DNA from: Lewinellaceae bacterium
GTDB taxonomy: Bacteria; Bacteroidota; Bacteroidia; Chitinophagales; Saprospiraceae
Length of the DNA stretch: 64,000 bases
Reading direction: 5' to 3'
Assembly (NCBI GenBank): GCA_020636355.1
Contig: JACJYB010000001.1
Location: 774,804 to 838,803, forward strand
Positions 9,421-18,004 of this stretch are shown here, one piece after another. Made by a program: the position numbers and the translations under genes. Within the stretch, counting starts at the first letter, position 1. Each line of letters opens with the position of its first letter. Below the pieces are notes generated by a model. That model made no database searches. It saw nothing but the letters and a program-made list of their open reading frames with translations, and was not told where the DNA came from.

Positions 9421-10386
9421 TTATCCAATGACCGGATTAGGAACGGGTTCTCCACGGACAAAAGCAATGATATTCCTGGCTGCCATCCCAGCCATTCGAT
9501 TTCTGGCTTCAATGGTAGCCGATCCGATATGAGGTAGAACGGCCACATTTTCCATTTCCAGTAATGGATGATCGGCAGTCATCGGCTCCGGATTAGTCAC
9601 GTCCAGCCCGGCGCCCCAGATGGTACCTTTCTGCAGGGCATCCAGCAGGTCCCCTTCATGGTGAACGCCACCCCGGGACGTATTGATAAAAAGGGCTGTC
9701 GACTTCATTTTGGAGAAAACAGCATGGTTAAAAAGACCGGCCGTTTCCGGCGTCAGCGCGCAATGGACCGAAAGCACGTCGCTCCTTGTCAATAATTCAT
9801 CAAAAGACACGTGATGCGCTCCAACTGTAGCTTCCGCAAGAGGGTTGGGGTTCCGGTTGGTATAGAGGACCGGCATGTGGTAGGCGGCATGACATCGTTT
9901 GGCCATTTCGAGGCCAATAGTGCCCAATCCAAAGATACCCAGCGTTTTGCCCTTTAATTCCATTCCCAGATGCGCTTGAGGCCGGAAATAGGTCCAATCA
10001 CCGCGTCCGATGGATTTATGCAGGTAAAACAGTTTACGGGAAACGGCCAGCATCAATGCGAAGGCAATATCCGCCGTCGCATCGCTCATGGCATCAGGTG
10101 TATTGGTGATAACAATTCCTAAATCACGAGCGGTGGCAACGTCGATGTTGTCATAACCTACGGCGAATTGGGCAATAATTTTTAAGTGCGAACAGGATTT
10201 CAGGAAAAAATCGTTGATCAGATCGGTACCGGCGCAAAATAGTCCCTGGTGATTTTGGACAGCACGGATGAGCTCATCCTGGGTCATAGGCCGGTCGTGA
10301 GGCCATTGTTCGACCTGAATACCGGCTTCCTGAAGCAACCGGGAACCGATGGGCGGGAAGTTTTTGGAGATGTATACCGAAAACAA
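9421..10386 (-). CDS. D-isomer-specific 2-hydroxyacid dehydrogenase (glyoxylate/hydroxypyruvate reductase type)
   Basis: The 321-residue cytoplasmic oxidoreductase has the typical two-domain layout: catalytic flavodoxin-like halves flanking a Rossmann domain with GIFGLGTIGLEMAKR (residues ~150-164). Active-site landmarks are NTSRGGVHHEGDL (Arg), the Glu in VTNPEPMTADHPLL, and the catalytic His in VLPHIGSAT. Most similar members reduce glyoxylate, hydroxypyruvate or 2-keto-gluconate with NAD(P)H. The start codon is TTG at 10386: a TAA stop lies two codons upstream and no ATG occurs before conserved sequence, so TTG is the only reasonable choice. A perfect inverted repeat (10386-10445) touches this start codon. 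It converges with the sugar dehydrogenase gene, leaving 30 bp between the stops. Confidence 0.9.
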   Translation of the reverse strand: MFSVYISKNFPPIGSRLLQEAGIQVEQWPHDRPMTQDELIRAVQNHQGLFCAGTDLINDFFLKSCSHLKIIAQFAVGYDNIDVATARDLGIVITNTPDAMSDATADIAFALMLAVSRKLFYLHKSIGRGDWTYFRPQAHLGMELKGKTLGIFGLGTIGLEMAKRCHAAYHMPVLYTNRNPNPLAEATVGAHHVSFDELLTRSDVLSVHCALTPETAGLFNHAVFSKMKSTALFINTSRGGVHHEGDLLDALQKGTIWGAGLDVTNPEPMTADHPLLEMENVAVLPHIGSATIEARNRMAGMAARNIIAFVRGEPVPNPVIG

Positions 10387-10445
10387 AGTTTAGTAGTTTA
10401 AGATGTTGATGGTTGGTAATCCTCGACCCCTAAACTACTAAACTT
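10386..10445 (-). promoter_or_regulatory. Perfect 15-bp inverted repeat ending on the TTG start codon
   Basis: Bases 10386-10400 (aagtttagtagttta) and 10431-10445 (taaactactaaactt) are exact reverse complements separated by 30 bp. In the minus-strand transcript this forms a long hairpin whose 3' arm ends at the first base of the TTG start codon of the 2-hydroxyacid dehydrogenase. It could control translation, end transcription of the upstream DUF2911 gene, or bind a regulator. No U-tract follows, so a simple intrinsic terminator is less likely. Confidence 0.5.
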
Positions 10446-10457
10446 CTGATTTGATTT

Positions 10458-10973
10458 TTATTTGATCATGACCGGGATCTCCAGATTTTCCCAGAAAAGA
10501 GAGATGCCGGTGGGAGTAACTTCATATTTCAGGCGCTCATTCATTTCAGCCGACGCCTTTGGCGTAACGACGACACGAAGGGCATCTTTTGATTCATCGT
10601 ATTTAAATGCTCCCCACTGATCCGGCTCGCTATTAAAGATTATGGTCCAGGTAGTGGCGGTAGGAATGGTAAAGAATGAATAGCGTCCGGCTTTCAGAGT
10701 TTTGCCTTCTACCATGACATCTTTATCGGTTTCAAATACCGTAGCCTCATTAGCTCCTGCTCGCCATACTTTGTCGTAGGGCACCAGTGCTCCCCAGAGT
10801 GTACGGCCTTTCACGCCCGGGCTGCTGTAGTTGATGCTGATTTTTGCATCTCCGATCATGCCATTAGCCGTAGCTGCCGGACTGGGGCGCGAATCTTGAG
10901 CACATGCTGCGGTTGAAAATACCAGGGCAATACCTGCCAACAGTGCGCTAAAAAGGAAGTTTGTAAATTTCAT
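10458..10973 (-). CDS. Exported DUF2911 protein
   Basis: The chosen ATG at 10973 gives 171 residues with a clear signal peptide (FLFSALLAGIALVFSTAACAQ); a longer frame to 11183 has no signal character and is rejected. The mature part contains KISINYSSPGVKGRTLWGA, VWRAGANEATVFETDKDV, LKAGRYSFFTIPT and WTIIFNSEPDQWGAF, which are the conserved blocks of DUF2911, a common Bacteroidota periplasmic family of unknown function. A cysteine near the signal end (STAACA) might make it a lipoprotein. It sits upstream of the 2-hydroxyacid dehydrogenase on the same strand, separated by the inverted repeat. Confidence 0.85.
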   Translation of the reverse strand: MKFTNFLFSALLAGIALVFSTAACAQDSRPSPAATANGMIGDAKISINYSSPGVKGRTLWGALVPYDKVWRAGANEATVFETDKDVMVEGKTLKAGRYSFFTIPTATTWTIIFNSEPDQWGAFKYDESKDALRVVVTPKASAEMNERLKYEVTPTGISLFWENLEIPVMIK

Positions 10974-11197
10974 AACAATGCTTTTTGATGATTGGAATAA
11001 CCATATGCATAGTAAAGCAAAAGCGATATAAATTGTTTTATCAATCGCCAATTGAATTGGCCCGAATCTAGCATTTGCATGCTGGACGACCAATGAGGTA
11101 GAACATCGGCGGAAGTAATCTTGATTGAGCAGGTTAAGCAAGGATCCTATGTATGGTAAATAATAGCCTCCAAATGGTTCCAATGGCCTTCACCTAA

Positions 11198-11734
11198 TTA
11201 GATTTTGGTAAACTCATAGCGGCAATTCTCACTACAAATTACCTTGCCGTCGCCATCCAGTAATGATTCAGTAGACAATTGGCTTTTTAGTGTATTCCCT
11301 GATCTCACCAGGGTTGTTTGCCATTGGAAAAATCCTTGCCTTAGTATTGTGGTAGGAGTATTGCAACGATTTGGGTAGTCCTGAACAGGTCTTTTGTAAT
11401 TGATCATTAAAGTATTTTCATCCACTACTTTTGCGGTAAATATCAATTTAGGACAACAGAGGAAATCAACGTTCACTTCATCTGTAGCTTCATCAACAAT
11501 AGATATCTGGATGAAAAAGTTCGGATCGTCATCAAAGTCTTTACTACAATCCACGGGCCCCGACCAGGTACCAATAAAAACATCCCTGGGATAAGCGCAA
11601 CTTCCGTCATTTTCGTTGGCTGCCGGGTTATAACTGGTAGAATCAAGATCAGTACATCCGGGAATTTTCGGATCGTCTTTACAAGAAATAATCAATAATA
11701 AAATGGTTGAGAGTAAGAATATTACGCTTCTCAT
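11198..11734 (-). CDS. Lipoprotein with a GCTD...DGSC calcium-loop-like motif
   Basis: The 178-residue product has a textbook signal peptide and lipobox (LLLIISC, Cys 18). Just after the anchor is GCTDLDSTSYNPAANENDGS followed by C, a cysteine-bounded Asp/Asn-rich motif that recurs in secreted proteins of marine Bacteroidota. The remaining ~130 residues (FIGTWSGPVDCSKDF, FTAKVVDENTLMINY, LKSQLSTESLLDGDGKVICSENC) look like a lipocalin-like beta-barrel. Function unknown. It stands alone between the DUF2911 gene and the transglutaminase-like gene on the minus strand. Confidence 0.75.
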   Translation of the reverse strand: MRSVIFLLSTILLLIISCKDDPKIPGCTDLDSTSYNPAANENDGSCAYPRDVFIGTWSGPVDCSKDFDDDPNFFIQISIVDEATDEVNVDFLCCPKLIFTAKVVDENTLMINYKRPVQDYPNRCNTPTTILRQGFFQWQTTLVRSGNTLKSQLSTESLLDGDGKVICSENCRYEFTKI

Positions 11735-11840
11735 AATAAAAGAATTAATGGTGACTTTAATGGGTTCAAGCTAGACGTATGCTTAAAAAAAGAGTAGCAC
11801 TATTGTTGAATATTTCTGGACTATTGTTCAGTCAGGAGAA

Positions 11841-12986
11841 TTAATGCTTTTGTTGCTTCAAATATTTAATCACCGGGGTAAGTAAGACATCTTCCTGGTA
11901 GGGCTCCAGGACTTCCCGGGCTTTTTGAAAATAAGTAGGGCAGGTACCCCCAGAAAGCTTGAGGCAGGTCATTCCCCGGTTGAACCAGGTCAGTCCGATT
12001 GCCTTCAATTGCCAGTCGAACAGCGATGAGGCATCTTTTATCTGGTCGAATTGAGCAATAGCCTGCGTGTAGCATGAATCAGCCCTTGCATAGCTGCCCT
12101 GACTGTACCACTCGTCTCCCAGCCCCTGGTAAGCTATACCATGGTCTGTTATGGCCTGATCCAGGTACCGCTGGTTGGCTGTAGTTGGTCTGAAACGATA
12201 GACTCCCTGTTGGTACCATAAGCCCCTGTCTCCCTCTTCCATGTCCAGGTATTGGTTGAGCGTATCGATGTAAACATAGGGCGCCGGGCAGGGTGTCCGT
12301 AATGCTTGAGGATTTATCCGTACCGTCATTGCAAATTCCTCGGGTGACACCGGGCAATCCAGCAATTGAAACATCGGATGTTCCGGTAAATGATTACGGA
12401 CAAAAAGTTCGGGTGGCGTGCCGAAATAATCCTTGCCAGTCTGAATTTGAAAGGCGTCGTTGCCTTGCGGAGCACCGGATTGCCAGGTGGCATCCGCCAG
12501 GTACCACGTGCTGTCAATGCGAAATACATTCCAGGCATGATTGGGTTGTTCGGGCAATTGCGTCTCAGGCCAGCGAACAGGTCCGTATCCGGTTATCCGC
12601 AAGCAGGGAATGCCAGCTCGTTGGCATAATGCCTGATAGACGGTTGCATAATCCCAGCAGACTCCTTTTCCACGGGAGATAATGGCAATGGCCTGCCGGT
12701 TTTCCCAGTTTGCTTCCGGTCCGTCATTCAACTGATCGTAATACAGGTGGGTTGCGGTCCAGATGAAAAGTGCCCTGGCCTTGTCCTTTTCCGATTTGGC
12801 CCCCTGGGTGATCTGATTGGTGAGTTCGGTCAGGGACTGTCCCGCATAGCGAATGGCTTTTACTTGCCGGTCAAGCTTGCTCCAGTTGGATTGACTGTGT
12901 CCCGGGGTGAAATATGGCCAGCCGATCAGGAATATCCAAACGACTCCGGCGATCACTTCCTTTATCCACCGTAATTCGATGGACAT
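11841..12986 (-). CDS. Secreted transglutaminase-like cysteine protease/acyltransferase domain protein
   Basis: The ATG at 12986 gives 381 residues with a signal peptide (IAGVVWIFLIGWPYFTPGHSQ); an ATG at 13022 would add 12 residues before it. The core has the transglutaminase-like triad: Cys in GKGVCWDYATVYQALCQRAG, His in NHAWNVFRIDSTWYLADATW and the Asp of the same block. This domain in bacteria is usually a peptidase or amidase rather than a true crosslinker. The C-terminal ~130 residues have TPR-like helices (YQGLGDEWYSQGSYARADSC and WFNRGMTCLKL). The gene diverges from the MgtC-like gene with about 39 bp between starts. The target is unknown. Confidence 0.8.
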   Translation of the reverse strand: MSIELRWIKEVIAGVVWIFLIGWPYFTPGHSQSNWSKLDRQVKAIRYAGQSLTELTNQITQGAKSEKDKARALFIWTATHLYYDQLNDGPEANWENRQAIAIISRGKGVCWDYATVYQALCQRAGIPCLRITGYGPVRWPETQLPEQPNHAWNVFRIDSTWYLADATWQSGAPQGNDAFQIQTGKDYFGTPPELFVRNHLPEHPMFQLLDCPVSPEEFAMTVRINPQALRTPCPAPYVYIDTLNQYLDMEEGDRGLWYQQGVYRFRPTTANQRYLDQAITDHGIAYQGLGDEWYSQGSYARADSCYTQAIAQFDQIKDASSLFDWQLKAIGLTWFNRGMTCLKLSGGTCPTYFQKAREVLEPYQEDVLLTPVIKYLKQQKH

Positions 12987-13025
12987 TTGCTTGATTTGAG
13001 TATCTTCTGCCCGCAAACTCATGCT

Positions 13026-13481
13026 ATGGATTTAACAACATATTTGCATCGTTTGTTGCTCGCAATCGCTTGCGGAGTGGTCATCGGCCTGGAGCGGGAG
13101 TGGCGCAATAAAGCAGCCGGACTGAAGACCAATACGCTGGTAGCAGTTGGTTCAGCCATTTATGTTATGTTAGGTCAGGCGCTGATACGTGAAGGACATG
13201 ATGACGTCACTCGCGTCCTGGGTCAGGTGGTGGTGGGCGTCGGATTTCTTGGCGCCGGGGTAATATTGCGTGCCGGCGGATCCGTCCATGGACTAAATAC
13301 GGCGGCAACGGTGTGGGTTACGGCCTCCATTGGCTGCATGGTTGGGTTTGGTTGGATTTGGCCGCCTTTAATCAGCGCCCTGCTCATTGTGCTGATCAAC
13401 ATCCTCATGCATTTTATCGAGGAACTATTTGATCGGCGAAATGCCGTAAATCGAGAAATAAAAAACAAAGAAAACATATGA
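13026..13481 (+). CDS. MgtC/SapB-family inner-membrane protein
   Basis: The 151-residue product has four to five membrane segments and the MgtC signature GVVIGLEREWRNKAAGLKTN followed by LVAVGSAIYVMLG, GVGFLGAGVILR and HGLNTAATVWVTASIG. The family is linked to magnesium limitation and to modulation of F-ATPase in pathogens; in free-living bacteria the role is unclear. The ATG at 13026 is preferred over 12987 because family members begin at this point. The stop overlaps the ATG of the GH2 gene by four bases (ATGA), implying translational coupling of two functionally unrelated proteins. The C-terminal ACT-like domain of longer MgtC proteins is absent. Confidence 0.9.
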   Translation: MDLTTYLHRLLLAIACGVVIGLEREWRNKAAGLKTNTLVAVGSAIYVMLGQALIREGHDDVTRVLGQVVVGVGFLGAGVILRAGGSVHGLNTAATVWVTASIGCMVGFGWIWPPLISALLIVLINILMHFIEELFDRRNAVNREIKNKENI

Positions 13482-16264
13482 TTTCCGACCGGAATTTTCG
13501 ACAATGGCTGCGTACATTGACCCTGCAATATGGATTGGTCCTGGGAGTGGTTGCGGTGTCCTCCGGACAGCAGATCCCGCTGCCTGAACACCCGCGCCCG
13601 GACTGGGAGCGCCCGTCCTGGGTTAATTTAAACGGATCCTGGGATTTTGCTTTTGATCCTGCCAATACCGGAATATTTCAGCAATGGGATAAAGGATTGC
13701 CCGGACATGGATTGTCGATTAATGTACCTTTCCCCTGGGGATCTGCCCTTTCAGGCGTGCCGGACTCTTCCGATATAGCCTGGTATCAACGTACCATCCA
13801 GGTTGATCCGGGCTGGGAGGATAAAAAAACATTTCTGATCATAGGTGCCAGCGATTGGGAGACCACCGTGTGGCTCGATGGGAACCTGTTGGGTACGCAC
13901 CAGGGCGGATATACCCCGTTTGAATTTGATTTGACGCCCTACGTGCATTATGGCGAGCCGCAAAAACTGGTGATCCGGGTGGATGATGTACGGCGCGATT
14001 TTACGCTTTACGGAAAACAAGGCTATGGAAATGCCCGGGGATTATGGCAGACGGTATATCTCGAAGCAAGGGGACAAATGTTTCTGGATGCGGTCCAGTT
14101 CCATCCTGATATCGATCACCAGAAGGTGCAGGTTGTAGCATTTACAACCACACCGCCACAACATGCCATGCCGCTGGTCATTAAGATTTCCGGGATGGAT
14201 CAAAACTTTAGTAAGCAAGTGGACTGGCCGGAAGGCAAAAGTAAATTGATCACTACCATCGATATGCCCGGGGCTAAACGCTGGGACCTGGAAAACCCGA
14301 ATTTGTACAACGTATCGCTCAGTTTCGGGGAAGATGTGGTAACCAGTTATTTCGGTATGCGCAAGATTTCGGTGATGAATATGCCGGGGACCAATTACCG
14401 GTACGTAGCGTTGAATAACCAACCCATTTATCTGCAGCTTACGCTGGACCAGTCTTACCATCCGGAAGGCTTTTATACTTTCCCTTCCGATCAATTTATG
14501 CGTGAAGAAATCGAACGCTCCAAATCCATCGGTCTGAATGGCATCCGTACCCATATCAAGGTGGATATTCCCCGCAAATTGTATTGGGCGGATAAGTTGG
14601 GACTGTTGGTTATGTCCGATTTACCAAACTTCTGGGGCGAACCAACTGCAGAAGCCAAAGCAGAGTCCACCCACACCCTGCACGAGATGATCAAGCGGGA
14701 CTTTAACCATCCGGCGATATTCTCCTGGATCGTCTTTAATGAAACATGGGGATTGTTTAGTGAAGTGGAAGAGAATGGTAAGCTGGTTCGCCGTTACCTC
14801 AAAGAGACTCAGGACTGGGTTGCCTCCATGTATTATTTGGCTAAATCACTGGATCAGACCAGGCTCGTGGAAGACAATTCCATCTGTTGCGGCCGCGGAC
14901 ATACGGAGACCGACCTCAATTCCTGGCATATGTACCTGCCCGGCTGGGAGTGGGAATCAACGCTCAAGGAAATTACCGATAGCACTTATTCGGGTAGCGG
15001 ATACTTCTTTGAAGATGGATTTACTCAGGGAACGCAACCGCTGTTCAATTCGGAATGTGGCAATGTTTGGGGATACGATGGCAGTACGGGAGATGTTGAC
15101 TGGAGCTGGGACTATCATAAAATGATAAATGCATTCCGGATGTTTCCTAAGAACTCCGGATGGTTGTATACGGAACATCATGATGTGATCAACGAATGGA
15201 ATGGTTACTGGCGATTCGACCGTACCCAAAAATTTACCGGGGTCGAGGAGATGGTACCGGGGATGACCCTGAATGATTGGCATGACAAATACTACCTAAG
15301 TGCAGGTATTGACATATGCCGTGAAGTCATGGCCGGAGGGAATGTGGACATCCCTTTATTTGCCAGCTTTATGACAGGGGATGTACCGGAAGGCTTAATC
15401 CTGGAATGGAATGTCACGGGCACTAATACGATCGGCGATCCGGTTAGCGGACCCACTGGCACGTTGCGCATTCCTTCAAAACCCTGGATGCAGCAATCCG
15501 TTGGGCCGCTTAAAGTGACCATGCCGGATGAACCCGGTGTATATACGCTGGCCTGGGTGCTCAAAGCCGGAGATGACGCTTCACTACACCGCAATTTTTT
15601 AAATTTTATCGTATACGGTAAAGAAAAGGTTGCCCGGGTCATAGACATCCCGGCAAAAGATTTTTCAGCATCGGATTGGTCGGTAAAACAATGGGATGTC
15701 CTTGACGGCAAAAAAGAAAATGGAGCCGGTCATGGTTACTTCGAATACCGGATCCTGATCCCAGCGGATCTCTCCTTGAACGGATCGACGGATATCTATT
15801 TTCAGGCAGAAGTGGGCGCTAAAGAATTATTTGCCAAAGATCGTGATGAAGCCTTGGTCAAGGATATGGACTACATGCTGGGAGCCCGGGTGGAAAACAG
15901 CAAAAATTCGAATGCATATCCCATGACCGATGAGATGACCTTTCCCGGAGAAGTGCGCGTAAAAATAAACGGGGTTGCTGCCGGCAGTATGAAATTGCCT
16001 GATGACCCTGCTGACCATCGAGGCGTACTTTCCTGGCACCATCAGCTGCGCGACCGCAAGTTGCGGGAAGCCGGTTCCTACGGATATTACCTGCGGATCC
16101 CAATCGAGAAGTCCGCATTGCGGCGTGCTCAGAAGACCGGCTATCTCAATGTGCGTCTGGAAGCTCCGGGTGAGGCAGGTCTGGCCATCTATGGAAATGA
16201 ATTTGGCAGGTATATGTTAAATCCGGGCATTGTGGTGAAGTATAAGAAGAAGATTGAGGGGTAA
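13478..16264 (+). CDS. Glycoside hydrolase family 2 (beta-galactosidase/beta-glucuronidase-like), exported
   Basis: The 928-residue enzyme follows GH2 architecture: signal-like N-terminus (TLQYGLVLGVVAVSSGQQ), sugar-binding jelly-roll (WVNLNGSWDFAFD; WYQRTIQVDP), an immunoglobulin-like domain, and a TIM barrel. The acid/base is Glu422 in FNETWG and the nucleophile is probably Glu526 in NSECGNVW. After the barrel there are about 250 extra residues with strand-rich sequence, probably a C-terminal accessory sandwich. The substrate cannot be assigned from sequence alone; plant-polymer side chains would fit the rest of the window. Its start overlaps the MgtC-like stop, and the gene is followed directly by the long repeat array. 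Confidence 0.88.
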   Translation: MISDRNFRQWLRTLTLQYGLVLGVVAVSSGQQIPLPEHPRPDWERPSWVNLNGSWDFAFDPANTGIFQQWDKGLPGHGLSINVPFPWGSALSGVPDSSDIAWYQRTIQVDPGWEDKKTFLIIGASDWETTVWLDGNLLGTHQGGYTPFEFDLTPYVHYGEPQKLVIRVDDVRRDFTLYGKQGYGNARGLWQTVYLEARGQMFLDAVQFHPDIDHQKVQVVAFTTTPPQHAMPLVIKISGMDQNFSKQVDWPEGKSKLITTIDMPGAKRWDLENPNLYNVSLSFGEDVVTSYFGMRKISVMNMPGTNYRYVALNNQPIYLQLTLDQSYHPEGFYTFPSDQFMREEIERSKSIGLNGIRTHIKVDIPRKLYWADKLGLLVMSDLPNFWGEPTAEAKAESTHTLHEMIKRDFNHPAIFSWIVFNETWGLFSEVEENGKLVRRYLKETQDWVASMYYLAKSLDQTRLVEDNSICCGRGHTETDLNSWHMYLPGWEWESTLKEITDSTYSGSGYFFEDGFTQGTQPLFNSECGNVWGYDGSTGDVDWSWDYHKMINAFRMFPKNSGWLYTEHHDVINEWNGYWRFDRTQKFTGVEEMVPGMTLNDWHDKYYLSAGIDICREVMAGGNVDIPLFASFMTGDVPEGLILEWNVTGTNTIGDPVSGPTGTLRIPSKPWMQQSVGPLKVTMPDEPGVYTLAWVLKAGDDASLHRNFLNFIVYGKEKVARVIDIPAKDFSASDWSVKQWDVLDGKKENGAGHGYFEYRILIPADLSLNGSTDIYFQAEVGAKELFAKDRDEALVKDMDYMLGARVENSKNSNAYPMTDEMTFPGEVRVKINGVAAGSMKLPDDPADHRGVLSWHHQLRDRKLREAGSYGYYLRIPIEKSALRRAQKTGYLNVRLEAPGEAGLAIYGNEFGRYMLNPGIVVKYKKKIEG

Positions 16265-16284
16265 AAGAAGCATCAGGGGTAACC

Positions 16285-17815
16285 CAAAGGAACAATGATA
16301 CTACCTTCCCGGGAGGGGAAGGACGGGTCTTTACTAACTGGTAAATTCGCTGTTCGTTGTTCGTCGTTCGTTGTTTGCTGATCACCCGCAACGTAAACAC
16401 GTACATACGTATACACGTAATCAGAGATCTCTCCGTGCGCCACTTTCAGTTGGCTTAGTCGAGATGACTGGTGGTAAGAAAGCTATTCGCTAATTACACC
16501 GGTTTTTTGAATTTTGGAATTCAGGAAAGAGTTCTCCATTCCAAAGGAACGATGATATTCCCTTCCCGGGAGGGGAAGGAAAGGGGTGGGTTTTTCGAAC
16601 CTGCAAAGTAAGCATGCGAAACTTAGTGCTCCGATGTGTCCTAAGTGCCTTAGTGGTAAATTCGCTGTTCGTTGTTCGCTGTTCGTTGATCACCGGCAAC
16701 GTAAACACGTAAATACGTAAACACGTAATCAGAGATCTCTCCGTGCACCACTTTCAGTTGGCTTAGTCGAGATGACAGGTGGGATGAAAGCTATTCGCTA
16801 ATTGCGCCGGTTTTTTGAATTTTGGAATTCAGGAAAGAGTTCTCCATTCCAAAGGAAGGATGATATTCCTCTCCCTGGAGGGGAAAGCCTGGCCTTTTCT
16901 AACTGATAAATTCGCTGTTCGTTGTTCGTCGTTCGTTGTTTGCTGATCACCGGCAACATAAACACGTAAACACGTAACTATGTCAACACGTAATCAGAGA
17001 TCTCTCCATGCGCCATTTTCAGTTGGCTTAGTCGAGATGACAGGTGGTAAGAAAGCTATTCGCTAATTGCGCCGGTTTTTCGTGTTTTTGGAATTCAGGA
17101 AAGAGTTCTCCATTCCAAAGGAACGATGATATTCCACTCCCGGGAGGGGAAGGAAAGGGGTGGGTATTTCTAACTTCAAAGTAAGCATGCGAAACTTAGT
17201 GCTCCGATGTGTCCTAAGTGCCTTAGTGGTGAATTTACTGTTCATTGTTTGTCGTTTTTTGTTTGTTGATCACCGGCAACGTAAACACGTAAATACGTAA
17301 ACACGTAATCAGAGATCTCTCCGTGCGCCACTTTCAGTTGGCTTAGTCGAGATGACAGGTGGTAAGAAAGCTATTCGCTAATTGCGCCGGTTTTTCGAGT
17401 TTTTGGAATTCAGGAAAGAGTTCTCCATTCCAAAGGAACGATGATATTCCCCTCCTCGGAGGGGAAGGAAAGGGGTGGGTTTTTCGAACTTCAAAGTAGC
17501 ATGCGATACTTAGTGCTCCGATGTGTCCTAGGTGCCTTAGTGGTAAATTTACTGTTCATTGTTTGTCGTTTGTTGTTTGCTGGCGGCGAAAACACGGAAA
17601 TACGGCAACACGTCAACACGTAATCAGAGATCTCTCCGTGCGCCACTTTCAGTTAGCTTAGTCGAGATGACAGGTGGTAAGAAAGCTATTCGCTAATTGC
17701 GCCGGTTTTTCGAGTTTTTGGAATTAAGGAAAGAGTTCTCCATTCCAAAGGAACGATGATATTCCCCTCCTCGGAGGGGAAGGAAAGGGGTGGGTTTTTC
17801 GAATTGCAAAATAGG
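16285..17815 (+). repeat. Tandem array of ~0.3 kb composite repeat, five anchor copies
   Basis: No credible gene lies between the GH2 gene and 18005. The anchor tcagagatct occurs at 16421, 16729, 16994, 17309 and 17624, giving periods of 308, 265, 315 and 315 bp; the third unit lacks about 45 bp. Each unit contains the same modules in order: an 8-bp microtandem (ACGTAAAY), the anchor, a block with ggcttagtcgagatgac, a block gaattcaggaaagagttctc, a short palindromic C/G-rich hairpin (ctcccgggag or cctcggagg) plus aggaaaggggtggg, a cctaagtgccttagtgg block, and a 7-bp microtandem (GTTCGYT). Short frames through it are periodic by-products. The same unit occurs inverted at 40904-41535. Confidence 0.9.
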
Positions 17816-17824
17816 AATACAATA

Positions 17825-17854
17825 CTTTGTGACCTTCGTGCCTTTGTGGTTAAA
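17825..17854 (+). repeat. CTTTGTGaCCTTcGTGCCTTTGTGGT motif
   Basis: The 30-bp sequence at the end of the array reads as three GTG-periodic segments (ctttgtgac, cttcgtgc, ctttgtggtt). It is a divergent version of the cctaagtgccttagtggt block inside each array unit, and a related motif lies at 62774-62804. I recall similar strings as dispersed intergenic sequences in many bacteria; function unknown. Confidence 0.5.
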
Positions 17855-18004
17855 ATGCAATACCCTTTACGCTTTTCGTACGAAGCATATTACTTCATTC
17901 AATGAGTGCCCTCCAGACCTGAGTATGTACAATTCCGCCCGGTGGACTACCACCCTTATCCATTTCCCAATTAACTTGCTTACCTTGTTGCAAATCATTC
18001 CGGT

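Noticed and set aside
16405..17623. Several 60-86 residue frames inside the repeat array
   Set aside because: They recur with the repeat period, share no codon-like conservation and encode the same low-complexity strings, so they are by-products of the array.
16285..17858. CRISPR array
   Set aside because: Units are ~300 bp with nearly identical content throughout, lack short regular repeats with unique spacers, and no cas gene is in the window.
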